28,926 nucleotides of DNA from Eshraghiella sp045542375 (GTDB lineage Bacteria > Bacillota > Clostridia > Lachnospirales > Lachnospiraceae): positions 1 through 28,926 of the forward strand of contig JAZQKW010000095.1 in the NCBI GenBank assembly GCA_045542375.1. Direction: 5' to 3'. Below are positions 1-6,539 of the stretch, in pieces; the stretch's first letter is position 1; each line of letters opens with the position of its first letter. The notes under the pieces were generated by a model. The model saw nothing but the letters and a program-made list of their open reading frames with translations. It made no database searches and had not been told where the DNA came from. Made by a program: the position numbers and the translations under genes.

Positions 1-2
1 CC

Positions 3-596
3 CGTTACTATCAGTCCATGATTGACTTAAGTATGATGGATGCGGGATACAGGTTTTCACAGCTTAAGGAAAGCTATGTTATATTTATCTGTACCTTTGT
101 TCCTTTTGGAAGAGGCGAGCGATGTTACGATTTTAGTAACAGAAGTGGTAAGAAGGGTGAATTCCCACTTGGTGATAAGAGAACCATTCTGATATATAAT
201 GTTATGGGTAAATCGGATGAACTTAATGAGGATGCTAACGAATTTCTTGATTATGTTAAGGATGGAACTGTAGGCGGGACTCTGTCAGATAGTCTCGATA
301 AAGCAGTTAAGGATGCGAGACACAATAAGGAATGGAGGACTGAATATATGATGCATATGGCCAACTATTGGGATAATATTGATGAGGGCAAGGAGATTGG
401 TAAGGAGATAGGAATAGAGATTGGCAAGGAGATTGGCAAGGAGATTGAGAGAGCTAATTCACTTGTTAATCATGTTGATAAATGTATGAATAATACAGGA
501 GTTTCTTTAGAGGAGGCGCTTGATATTCTTGAGGAGACAATGGAAGACTATCTTAGAGCAAAAGAAATATTAGAAGAGAATGAAATCCTTGTATAA
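3..596 (+). CDS. Rpn family PD-(D/E)XK nuclease / transposase-like protein, 3' part
   Basis: The reading frame is open to the window edge: codons before the first ATG at 18 read R-Y-Y-Q-S, which continues the family motif (R-Y-Y-Q-S-M-I-D-L), so the true start lies upstream. Seen: the YVIFICTFVPFG core strand followed by a conserved G-x-x-RTILIYN segment, typical of the C-terminal half of Rpn (recombination-promoting nuclease, PDDEXK_2) proteins that are common in multiple copies in Clostridia. The catalytic region would be upstream of the window. Near the end, codons 387-446 encode five G-K/I-E-I units, then a helical acidic tail. Family members are linked to RecA-independent recombination; this copy's activity cannot be judged from a fragment. 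A terminator follows at 638. Confidence 0.85.
   Translation, partial: RYYQSMIDLSMMDAGYRFSQLKESYVIFICTFVPFGRGERCYDFSNRSGKKGEFPLGDKRTILIYNVMGKSDELNEDANEFLDYVKDGTVGGTLSDSLDKAVKDARHNKEWRTEYMMHMANYWDNIDEGKEIGKEIGIEIGKEIGKEIERANSLVNHVDKCMNNTGVSLEEALDILEETMEDYLRAKEILEENEILV
387..446 (+). repeat. Five-unit 12-bp in-frame tandem repeat
   Basis: Five consecutive 12-base units of the type GGCAAGGAGATT encode G-K-E-I repeats (third unit G-I-E-I). Units 1, 4 and 5 are identical at the DNA level; units 2 and 3 differ by a few bases. The periodicity keeps the reading frame, so copy-number change would lengthen or shorten the tail of the Rpn protein without breaking it. Confidence 0.9.
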
Positions 597-637
597 CTGA
601 TATTTTCAGACAATAGGATATAAAATATATTAACCAT

Positions 638-670
638 AAAAAGTCTTGCGAGAAATTGCAGGACTTTTTT
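638..670 (+). terminator. Intrinsic terminator after the Rpn gene
   Basis: AAAAAGTCTTGC at 638-649 pairs with GCAGGACTTTTT at 658-669 (one G-T wobble), with an eight-base loop and a run of six T. It ends the Rpn transcript and insulates the MarR promoter that begins about 20 bases later. The A-rich 5' arm means it might also work weakly on the opposite strand. Confidence 0.8.
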
Positions 671-684
671 GTTTTCCAAAATAC

Positions 685-702
685 TTGTTGACATTTCAAC
701 AA
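685..702. promoter_or_regulatory. Operator 1 for the MarR-family repressor
   Basis: TTGTTGACATTTCAACAA is an 18-bp inverted repeat with perfect six-base arms TTGTTG/CAACAA. It covers the whole -35 element. A second copy lies 38 bp downstream, centre to centre. The placement over the promoter of a MarR gene strongly suggests autoregulation; binding itself is inferred. Confidence 0.8.
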
Positions 703-716
703 CTTTCCTTTATACT
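688..716 (+). promoter_or_regulatory. Sigma-A promoter of the MarR-degV operon
   Basis: A perfect -35 TTGACA at 688-693 and -10 TATACT at 711-716 are separated by exactly 17 bases. The start of transcription should fall near 723, about 37 bases upstream of the MarR start codon. Two palindromic operators overlap it, which points to repression by the encoded MarR protein. Confidence 0.85.
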
Positions 717-722
717 TCACAC

Positions 723-740
723 TTGTTGAAACATCAACAA
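723..740. promoter_or_regulatory. Operator 2 for the MarR-family repressor
   Basis: TTGTTGAAACATCAACAA has the same arms as operator 1 (TTGTTGA...TCAACAA) and sits at the predicted transcription start, just upstream of the ribosome-binding site AAGGAG. The flanking bases ACT and ACT are shared too (ACTTGTTGA...TCAACAACT), so the conserved element is about 20 bp. Confidence 0.8.
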
Positions 741-759
741 CTACAAGGAGAGAATTCAG

Positions 760-1197
760 ATGCAGGAAAGATTTGAGACATTCACCGTGCTTATCAACCG
801 AATAAGCAGAAATATCCGTAAAATAAAAAATCAGGAAATGGCAGAATATAACCTTAGAAGTTCCCATGTTTCCTGTCTGTACTATTTATATTCCGGAGAT
901 GGATTAACAGCTACAGACCTATGTGAGCGTTGTGCCGAGGATAAGGCAACAATTTCCAGAGCACTTGAATATCTTGAGACTAACGGATACCTGACCCGCC
1001 AGTCCAAGACTCCTAAGTACTACAGAAGTACGCTGACACTTACAGAAAAAGGTGTGACAGTAAGCCGCAAAATATCAGAAAAAATTAATGGAGTACTGGA
1101 TGAAATCAGTGGGGAACTGACAGAGGAAGAACGGGTTGAATTTTACCGTAGCCTGACAATTATCAGTAACAGTTTAGATGCAGTTGCAAGGAGATGA
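760..1197 (+). CDS. MarR family transcriptional regulator
   Basis: A 145-residue protein of usual MarR length. Seen: an N-terminal dimerisation helix, then a winged helix-turn-helix around residues 48-95 with the motif TDLCERCAEDKATISRALEY followed by the wing LTRQSKTPKYYRSTLTLTEKG, and a C-terminal dimerisation helix. MarR proteins are dimeric repressors that bind palindromes and are often released by small ligands. Two matching palindromes overlap its own promoter. The stop codon overlaps the ribosome-binding region of the next gene, degV, eight bases before its start, so the two are one operon. Because DegV proteins bind fatty acids and the FabT group of MarR proteins controls lipid genes, a lipid-responsive role is plausible, but that is inference. 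Confidence 0.9.
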   Translation: MQERFETFTVLINRISRNIRKIKNQEMAEYNLRSSHVSCLYYLYSGDGLTATDLCERCAEDKATISRALEYLETNGYLTRQSKTPKYYRSTLTLTEKGVTVSRKISEKINGVLDEISGELTEEERVEFYRSLTIISNSLDAVARR

Positions 1198-1204
1198 CAA
1201 ATAT

Positions 1205-2044
1205 ATGAATACAAGAATTATAGTAGATTCAACAACAGAATTAATGCCCGAGTACAGGGACAGAGTAAAAGTAATCCCACTTATAGTACGTTTTGGCGAA
1301 GAGGAATACCTTGACGGGGTAACTATTGACCACAAAACCTTTTATGAGAAACTCATTGAAAGTGATGTACTTCCAGCTACCAGCCAGGCAAATCCTGACA
1401 CCTTTATGAAGGCCTTTGACGAAATCAAAGCTGCCGGAGAAAGTGCAGTAGTTATTACACTCTCATCCAAACTCTCAGGGACATATCAGAGCGCGGTAAT
1501 CGCGGCTGAGGAATACGAGAATATATATGTAGTTGACAGCGGAACCGTTACCATCGGAAGCAGTATTTTGACAGAGCTCGCATTAAAATATATAGATGAA
1601 GGAATGGATGCCGAAACAATTGCCAAGAAATTGGAAGAAGATAAGAAAAAAATCCATATCGTTGCCCTTGTTGATACCCTTGAATACCTGAAAAAGGGTG
1701 GACGAATATCCAAAACAGTAGCTTTTGCGGGTACACTGCTCAACATCAAGCCTGTAATTTCAGTTACTGACGGTGAAATCAATATGTTAGGAAAAGCAAG
1801 AGGTTCCAAAATGGGTAACAACCTTCTTGTACAGGAAATTGAAAAAGCAGGTGGCATTGATTTTTCAAAGCCGGTACTCCTTGGATATTCCGGACTTTCA
1901 GATATCCTTTTGAAAAAATATATTGAGGATAGCCGCCATATCTGGGATAGCAACCTTGAATCCGTAAGGTACACTACAATCGGCAGTGTAATCGGTACCC
2001 ATGCTGGTCCGGGTGCAATAGCGGTTGCATTTTTCAAAAACTAA
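1205..2044 (+). CDS. DegV / FakB family fatty-acid-binding protein
   Basis: A 279-residue protein of normal DegV length. Seen: the N-terminal RIIVDSTTEL strand with the conserved D-S-T, the PATSQANP motif, the ITLSSKLSGTYQSA motif, and EYLKKGGRIS, all hallmarks of the family. DegV/FakB proteins hold a fatty acid in a deep pocket and, where characterised, present it to the kinase FakA for phosphorylation and entry into phospholipid synthesis. No FakA gene is in the window. I chose ATG 1205, with AAGGAG at 1188-1193, over an in-frame ATG at 1178 inside the MarR gene. It is probably co-transcribed with the MarR gene. Confidence 0.9.
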   Translation: MNTRIIVDSTTELMPEYRDRVKVIPLIVRFGEEEYLDGVTIDHKTFYEKLIESDVLPATSQANPDTFMKAFDEIKAAGESAVVITLSSKLSGTYQSAVIAAEEYENIYVVDSGTVTIGSSILTELALKYIDEGMDAETIAKKLEEDKKKIHIVALVDTLEYLKKGGRISKTVAFAGTLLNIKPVISVTDGEINMLGKARGSKMGNNLLVQEIEKAGGIDFSKPVLLGYSGLSDILLKKYIEDSRHIWDSNLESVRYTTIGSVIGTHAGPGAIAVAFFKN

Positions 2045-2048
2045 TAAG

Positions 2049-2082
2049 AAAGCCTTGTGAATCATACGACTCGCAAGGCTTT
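2049..2082. terminator. Shared hairpin between convergent degV and ridA
   Basis: AAAGCCTTGTGA at 2049-2060 pairs with TCGCAAGGCTTT at 2071-2082 (one wobble) around a ten-base loop. It sits in the gap between the convergent degV and ridA genes. The T run after it is short on both strands, so it is probably a moderate bidirectional terminator. Confidence 0.6.
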
Positions 2083-2089
2083 AACTAAT

Positions 2090-2464
2090 CTATTTTACCG
2101 CAATTGCTTCAATCTCAAGAAGAACATCCTTAGGAAGTCTTGCTACTTCCACACATGATCTTGATGGATATGGCTCTTTGAAGAATTTTGCATATATCTG
2201 GTTGATTGTTGCAAAATCATCCATTTCTTTGATAAATACAGTTGTCTTAACAACTTTGCTCATATCTGTTCCGGCAGCTTCCACAAGATTGGTAAGGTTA
2301 GTGAATGCCTGTGTTGCCTGTGCTTCGACGCCCTCAGGAACAACTCCTGTCTCAGGATTAACCGGAATTACTCCTGATGTATATACCATACCATTTACTT
2401 CAATTGCCTGTGAATAAGGTCCGATAGCACTTGGTGCCTTGTCTGTAACGATTACATTCTTCAT
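2090..2464 (-). CDS. ridA: RidA family 2-iminobutanoate/2-iminopropanoate deaminase
   Basis: A 124-residue protein, full length for RidA (YjgF/YER057c/UK114). Seen: the APSAIGPYSQA N-terminus, the YTSG strand, and the C-terminal signature P-S-R-S-C-V-E-V-A-R-L-P-K-D, with catalytic-type Arg102 and the following E-I-E-A. RidA hydrolyses reactive enamine/imine intermediates released by PLP enzymes such as threonine dehydratase, protecting other PLP enzymes in the cytosol. The ribosome site AAAGGAG overlaps the last codons of the upstream cvfB-like gene, so the genes are translationally close and in one operon. It is the last gene of the minus-strand operon, ending at the shared hairpin. Confidence 0.95.
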   Translation of the reverse strand: MKNVIVTDKAPSAIGPYSQAIEVNGMVYTSGVIPVNPETGVVPEGVEAQATQAFTNLTNLVEAAGTDMSKVVKTTVFIKEMDDFATINQIYAKFFKEPYPSRSCVEVARLPKDVLLEIEAIAVK

Positions 2465-2467
2465 ATA

Positions 2468-3292
2468 TTATCTCCTTTCGATTCCGTTCTCACGGATATA
2501 TATTTTTTCCTGTTTCAAAAGATGACCGCAGGCACGCTTAAAAGCAGCCTTGCTCATGTCAAATTCCTGTTTAATTAAATCAGGGTCAGATTTGTCATTA
2601 AGAGGAAGGAAGCCGTCGTTCATCTCTACCGCCTTAAGAATCTTGTCTGCATCATCCTCAATCTGAAGATATGCCGGCTGCCTGATTGCAAGCTCTATTT
2701 TGCCATCCTCTGTAACTTTGGCTACGGTAGCACTTATCTCATCTCCGATTTCCACTCTGCCGTACAAAGCCTTCTTAGGTATCAGTCCCTGAAAAATACC
2801 ATCTATGGCAACAAACATACCAAATTTTTCAATATGCTCGTAGGCAATACCCTTAACCATATCTCCCGCCTGGTAAACTGTAGTTGTCTTAAGGTAAGGA
2901 TACAATTTCATTGTGGCACACAGTCTTCCAGACTTATCAACATACAAAGCCACCGGATACGCCACGCCTTCTTTTACCCTTGTGGTCTGCTCCTTAAATG
3001 GTAGGAAAAGGTCTTTTTCCAGTCCCCAGTCAAGAAAAGCACCTATCTTCGTAATCTGCTTAACCTTAAGCTTCTTAACTTCACCGATTGTGATAATTGG
3101 CTCCAAAGTAGTGGCAATAAGTCTGTCCATAGAATCTCTGTATACAAAAACAGTCAGTGCATCACCGATTTCAACATCTTCGTCTACAAATTTGGCAGGC
3201 AAAAGAACCTTGTCCTGTTCATTTCCAAGATATACGCCAAAATCTGTTCTCTTAACCACCATTAATGATTGTTTCTTTCCTATTTCTATCAT
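2468..3292 (-). CDS. cvfB: CvfB/YitL-type S1 RNA-binding protein
   Basis: 274 residues from the ATG at 3292. Seen: repeated S1-like beta barrels, for example FGVYLGNEQDKVLLPAKFV near the start, IGAFLDWGLEKDLFLPFKEQ in the second repeat and KFGMFVAIDGIFQGLIPKKA in the third, and a C-terminal winged-helix-like region (KSDPDLIKQEFDMSKAAFKRACGHL in part). This matches the CvfB family (conserved virulence factor B, YitL), RNA-binding proteins of Firmicutes thought to act on gene expression after transcription. A TTG at 3322 would add ten residues, but ATG 3292 has AGAGGAAG eight bases upstream and starts at the family's usual point. It lies 19 bases after the thioesterase gene and 3 bases before ridA. 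Confidence 0.88.
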   Translation of the reverse strand: MIEIGKKQSLMVVKRTDFGVYLGNEQDKVLLPAKFVDEDVEIGDALTVFVYRDSMDRLIATTLEPIITIGEVKKLKVKQITKIGAFLDWGLEKDLFLPFKEQTTRVKEGVAYPVALYVDKSGRLCATMKLYPYLKTTTVYQAGDMVKGIAYEHIEKFGMFVAIDGIFQGLIPKKALYGRVEIGDEISATVAKVTEDGKIELAIRQPAYLQIEDDADKILKAVEMNDGFLPLNDKSDPDLIKQEFDMSKAAFKRACGHLLKQEKIYIRENGIERR

Positions 3293-3311
3293 CGGGCGCA
3301 CTTCCTCTTTC

Positions 3312-4025
3312 TTAGTATTCAAAAACTACTGTTGCGTATGATTCGCCTTCGTTACTGCGAAGGTCAACATATATCACATTATCTTCCTTATGAACATAAG
3401 GATAAAATACGTCGCCAAGAAGCGCTGATTTCTTGTACTCTGATCTAAGGCGCTTAGGCATCTTATATATTCCGGCTGCCACCATTGCTGTCTTAATGTA
3501 CTGGCAGTTGTTAACATGTTTATTGGTATCAAGATTATCCTCTCTAACAGGGATAGGATCAAGTGGTTCAAATCCTTCCTGTGGCATCGGAATCTTTCTT
3601 GATGCATATTCCATATCAATCTTAGGCTCAAAAGGCATATAAGGTGCCATTGCCGCTTCCTTCACCCTTACAGGAACCTTCGTCTCAACATTAAGATATA
3701 TCCATATTGCGTTAGCTTTAACAAGAACCTCTCCGTCCTCTGTTTCAATCCATACATTTCTATTGCCAAAAAAGCCCTTGAACTCATAAGGATTAGTCTT
3801 AATACGGACATTTTCGTATATTCTCGGAGTTCTGATTATATCAACCTGCCATGTAGAAAGGAACCATACACATCCTGTTCTTGCAATCTCACTTGCTCCC
3901 ATATTAACCGCCTCAGAATGAAGCATTGTTACATCCTGAAGATAGTTAACCATATTATCAATTGTAAGATTTCCATCCGAATCTACTTCGCTGTATCGAA
4001 TTTTTCCGTCTGTTTCAAAAATCAT
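3312..4025 (-). CDS. Acyl-ACP thioesterase (FatA/FatB type, double hotdog)
   Basis: 237 residues, typical of bacterial acyl-ACP thioesterases (PF01643). Seen: a first hotdog domain with the helix YLQDVTMLHSEAVNMG, and a second with the catalytic-type stretch D166-x-N168-x-H170-V-N-N (LDTNKHVNNCQY). The enzyme should hydrolyse acyl-ACP in the cytosol to release free fatty acid. It is the first gene of the minus-strand operon, before cvfB and ridA. AGGAG lies just before ATG 4025. Only 23 bases separate the start codon from the tRNA terminator, which leaves little room for a separate promoter. Confidence 0.9.
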   Translation of the reverse strand: MIFETDGKIRYSEVDSDGNLTIDNMVNYLQDVTMLHSEAVNMGASEIARTGCVWFLSTWQVDIIRTPRIYENVRIKTNPYEFKGFFGNRNVWIETEDGEVLVKANAIWIYLNVETKVPVRVKEAAMAPYMPFEPKIDMEYASRKIPMPQEGFEPLDPIPVREDNLDTNKHVNNCQYIKTAMVAAGIYKMPKRLRSEYKKSALLGDVFYPYVHKEDNVIYVDLRSNEGESYATVVFEY

Positions 4026-4048
4026 TTCTTTTCTCCTAACATAATTAG

Positions 4049-4080
4049 AAAAAAAGCACCACGAAATAATTCATGGTGCT
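4049..4080 (-). terminator. Intrinsic terminator after tRNA-Gln
   Basis: On the minus strand AGCACCATGAA pairs with TTCGTGGTGCT (11 bp, one wobble) around a TTAT loop, followed by seven T. It begins a few bases after the tRNA 3' end and precedes the thioesterase gene. It is strong by sequence. Confidence 0.9.
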
Positions 4081-4083
4081 TAG

Positions 4084-4155
4084 CTGGGCTAACAGGGCTC
4101 GAACCTGTAAATGCTGGAGTCAGAGTCCAGTGCCTTACCATTTGGCTATAGCCCA
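4084..4155 (-). tRNA. tRNA-Gln (anticodon CTG)
   Basis: A 72-base cloverleaf on the minus strand: acceptor TGGGCTA/TAGCCCA, a D arm containing AAATGGTAAGGC, anticodon stem CTGGA/TCCAG with loop CTCTGAC giving anticodon CTG (reads CAG), and a T arm ACAGG-TTCGAGC-CCTGT. The discriminator base is G and no CCA is encoded. This is the minor glutamine isoacceptor; a TTG-anticodon tRNA-Gln must be elsewhere in the genome. It has its own promoter and terminator. Confidence 0.96.
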
Positions 4156-4196
4156 CTATTCTCTGCTTCGGAATATCTCCGTAAACAACAATATGG

Positions 4197-4225
4197 ATTA
4201 TATACTAACATTTCAAATAAATCAA
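4197..4225 (-). promoter_or_regulatory. Promoter of tRNA-Gln
   Basis: On the minus strand -35 TTGATT (4220-4225) and consensus -10 TATAAT (4197-4202) are 17 bases apart, about 40 bases upstream of the tRNA 5' end. The leader contains a small hairpin (CGGAGATATTCCG). Confidence 0.85.
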
Positions 4226-4252
4226 GTACTTTTTTGAAAAAAAATTAACTTT

Positions 4253-4981
4253 TTAAATTTGATATATTGCATACTCTTTTTCATTCATAACTGTTGTACC
4301 TAACTCTCTGAAGCCAAGTTTATCTGCAAGGCCTTTAGAAGCTTTGTTAGCGGTCTCTGTAACTATAACCGGATTATATATATGAAGATTCTCTGATGCA
4401 TAATCAAGTATTGCCTTACATACTTCGTATGCATATCCTTTTCGTCTGAATTCTTTCCTTATTACATACCCCAGTTCATTATAATAATCCCCATCTATCT
4501 GCCTTACACTTATTCCTGCCCTGCCTGCCATCTTTCCTGTTGCTTTATCAAATACAAGCCAAAGTCCATACCCGCATACGCCATACATATTGGCAATGTA
4601 ATTTTCCGTATAAATTTTTTCCTTATCATACTCATAGAGAGGTTCCATATATCTTCTGACCTCATCGTCATCATATACCTGATACAGTTCCGGCAAATCC
4701 GACACTGTAATTTCCCTTATGACAGTCCGCTCAGTTTCTGCTACCTGAAAAGGCAGATTCTTTTGTCTTGCGTACGCCATACGAAGATAACTCTCATCAC
4801 ATCCGTCAATGTCATCTGTTATATATTTTACACCATCGATAAAAGGAACATTTTCTACATCTTCACATACGTAGAGCACTGCTTCGCCTGATTCAATCAT
4901 TTTTTTAGCTGTATTTTCATCGTCTGTAGCAAAAAGTATACCATAGCCGTCTATCGTTGATACTTGTATTTTTTTTAGCAT
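4253..4981 (-). CDS. GNAT family N-acetyltransferase with an extra N-terminal domain
   Basis: 242 residues from ATG 4981, which has AAGGAG nine bases upstream; a longer frame to 5044 would run into the divergent gene. Residues about 85-242 form a GNAT domain: TVIREITVSDLPELYQVY opening, GKMAGRAGISVRQIDGD, then the acetyl-CoA motif ELGYVIRKEFRRKGYAYEV with R-R-K-G-Y, and ASKGLADKLGFRELG. This resembles RimJ/RimL-like acetyltransferases, but the substrate cannot be told. The first 80 or so residues (GYGILFATDDENTAKKMIE...) are not part of the GNAT fold and I do not recognise them. It is divergent from the cyclophilin gene. Confidence 0.82.
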   Translation of the reverse strand: MLKKIQVSTIDGYGILFATDDENTAKKMIESGEAVLYVCEDVENVPFIDGVKYITDDIDGCDESYLRMAYARQKNLPFQVAETERTVIREITVSDLPELYQVYDDDEVRRYMEPLYEYDKEKIYTENYIANMYGVCGYGLWLVFDKATGKMAGRAGISVRQIDGDYYNELGYVIRKEFRRKGYAYEVCKAILDYASENLHIYNPVIVTETANKASKGLADKLGFRELGTTVMNEKEYAIYQI

Positions 4982-5010
4982 TGACTTAACTCCTTTTTTA
5001 TGCTTAAAAT
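4981..5010 (+). promoter_or_regulatory. Promoter of the cyclophilin gene
   Basis: -35 TTGACT at 4981-4986 and -10 TAAAAT at 5005-5010 with an 18-base spacer. The -35 abuts the start codon of the divergent GNAT gene, so the two promoters share a 63-bp gap. Confidence 0.55.
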
Positions 5011-5014
5011 AGGT

Positions 5015-5044
5015 ATTATATCTATAGGAAGGAAGTATATTCAA
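5015..5044 (-). promoter_or_regulatory. Promoter of the GNAT gene
   Basis: On the minus strand -35 TTGAAT (5039-5044) and -10 TATAAT (5015-5020) with an 18-base spacer. It overlaps the cyclophilin ribosome-binding site and the promoter that reads the other way. Confidence 0.6.
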
Positions 5045-5566
5045 ATGGCACAGAATCCACTTGTAAAATTTGAAATGGATAACGGAAGCACTTTTGAAGC
5101 TGAATTATATCCTGAAATCGCACCTAATACGGTGAACAATTTTATAAGCCTTGTAAAGAAAGGTTTTTATAACGGACTTATATTCCACAGAGTTATTCGC
5201 GGATTTATGATTCAGGGCGGTGACCCACAGGGTACCGGAATGGGCGGTCCTGGTTATTCAATCAAGGGTGAATTTAATCTTAACGGATTTACCAACAATC
5301 TTAAGCATACACCTGGTGTGCTTTCTATGGCAAGAGCTATGGACCCTGACTCAGCAGGTTCTCAGTTCTTCATTATGCATGAGACATCTCCACATCTTGA
5401 TGGCTCATATGCAGGTTTCGGAAAGGTTATTACAGGCCTTGACGTAATCAACACAATCGCTGAGGTTCGTACTGACTGGAATGACAGACCACTTGAAGAA
5501 CAGCGTATCAAGTCTGTTACAGTTGATACTTTCGGAGTTGACTATCCGGAACCTGAAACAGTATAA
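5045..5566 (+). CDS. Cyclophilin-type peptidyl-prolyl cis-trans isomerase
   Basis: 173 residues with no signal peptide, so cytoplasmic. Seen: the active-site stretch FHRVIRGFMIQGGDPQGTG (catalytic-type Arg in F-H-R), the GVLSMARA strand, and AGSQFFIMH, all diagnostic of cyclophilins (PF00160). It would catalyse proline isomerisation and assist folding. ATG 5045 is preceded by GGAAGGAAG; an upstream in-frame ATG at 5000 has no ribosome site. It lies upstream of the aldolase gene, which has its own promoter. Confidence 0.95.
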   Translation: MAQNPLVKFEMDNGSTFEAELYPEIAPNTVNNFISLVKKGFYNGLIFHRVIRGFMIQGGDPQGTGMGGPGYSIKGEFNLNGFTNNLKHTPGVLSMARAMDPDSAGSQFFIMHETSPHLDGSYAGFGKVITGLDVINTIAEVRTDWNDRPLEEQRIKSVTVDTFGVDYPEPETV

Positions 5567-5581
5567 CACATTATAAAATAT

Positions 5582-5610
5582 TTGTTAATTAACATTTTAT
5601 ATGATATAAT
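5582..5610 (+). promoter_or_regulatory. Strong promoter of the aldolase gene
   Basis: -35 TTGTTA at 5582-5587, a 17-base spacer, and an extended -10 TGATATAAT (TATAAT at 5605-5610). A 12-bp perfect palindrome TGTTAATTAACA at 5583-5594 overlaps the -35 and spacer. The strength fits a glycolytic gene. Confidence 0.85.
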
Positions 5611-5642
5611 GAAGTGAATTTTATTTTTGGAGGTAATTTTTT

Positions 5643-6506
5643 ATGTTAGTTACAGCAGAAGAGATGCTCAAGAAAGCCGTTGAAGGCAAGTACGCAGTAG
5701 GCCAGTTCAATATTAACAACCTTGAATGGACTAAGGCAATTCTCCTTACAGCTCAGGAATTAAACTCACCTGTTATCCTCGGTGTATCTGAAGGTGCAGG
5801 TAAATATATGACAGGCGTTGAAACTGTAGCAGCCATGGTTAAGGCTATGGACGAAAGCTTAGGAATCACAGTTCCTGTTGCATTACACTTAGATCATGGA
5901 ACATACGAAGGATGCTACAAGTGCATCAAGGCTGGTTTCACATCAATCATGTTCGACGGTTCACACTACCCAATCGAAGAGAACATTGCTAAGACTAAGG
6001 AACTTGTTGCAGTTTCTAAGGCTATGGGAATGTCAATTGAAGCAGAAGTTGGTTCAATCGGTGGTGAAGAAGACGGTGTTGTTGGTGCAGGTGAATGTGC
6101 AGATCCTAACGAATGTAAGGCAGTTGCTGATCTCGGCGTAACAATGCTCGCTGCAGGTATCGGTAACATCCATGGAAAGTACCCAGCTAACTGGCAGGGT
6201 CTCAGCTTCGAAACACTTGCTTCAATTAAGGAGTTAACAGGTGATATGCCACTCGTACTTCACGGTGGAACAGGTATCCCTGCTGATATGATTCAGAAGG
6301 CAATCTCACTCGGAGTTGCTAAGATTAACGTTAACACAGAATGCCAGCTTGCTTTTGCTGATGCAACACGTAAGTACATCGAAGCAGGTAAGGATCTTGA
6401 AGGAAAGGGATTTGACCCTCGTAAGCTTCTTGCTCCTGGATTTGATGCAATCAAAGCTACTGTTAAAGAGAAGATGGAATTATTCGGTTCAGTAGGCAAA
6501 GCGTGA
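5643..6506 (+). CDS. fba: Class II fructose-bisphosphate aldolase
   Basis: 287 residues. It cleaves fructose-1,6-bisphosphate to dihydroxyacetone phosphate and glyceraldehyde 3-phosphate in glycolysis, and works in reverse in gluconeogenesis. Seen: HLDHG with Asp84 and zinc ligand His85, the EAEVGSIGG loop, NIHG with His178, LVLHGGTGIP with His207, and INVNTE for phosphate binding, the class II zinc-dependent pattern. GGAGG lies nine bases before ATG 5643. Codon use leans to a few codons per amino acid, as expected for a highly expressed gene. No terminator is visible before the sortase gene 33 bases downstream, so read-through is likely. Confidence 0.96.
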   Translation: MLVTAEEMLKKAVEGKYAVGQFNINNLEWTKAILLTAQELNSPVILGVSEGAGKYMTGVETVAAMVKAMDESLGITVPVALHLDHGTYEGCYKCIKAGFTSIMFDGSHYPIEENIAKTKELVAVSKAMGMSIEAEVGSIGGEEDGVVGAGECADPNECKAVADLGVTMLAAGIGNIHGKYPANWQGLSFETLASIKELTGDMPLVLHGGTGIPADMIQKAISLGVAKINVNTECQLAFADATRKYIEAGKDLEGKGFDPRKLLAPGFDAIKATVKEKMELFGSVGKA

Positions 6507-6539
6507 ATTTAATTAATATTGTTGCATGGAGATTTGACA

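Noticed and set aside
387..446. CRISPR-like repeat
   Set aside because: Units are 12 bp, without spacers, and code in frame for G-K-E-I inside a protein.
1178..1204. ATG 1178 as the degV start
   Set aside because: It lies inside the MarR gene, has no ribosome site, and ATG 1205 has one and begins at the family's usual residue.
1486..2037. Long open frame on the minus strand opposite degV
   Set aside because: No family features and fully opposite a well-conserved gene; it is a by-product of codon usage.
5582..5599. Rex (redox) repressor site in the aldolase promoter
   Set aside because: Rex sites need TTGTTAA and TTAACAA separated by about four bases; here the half-sites are fused without a spacer.
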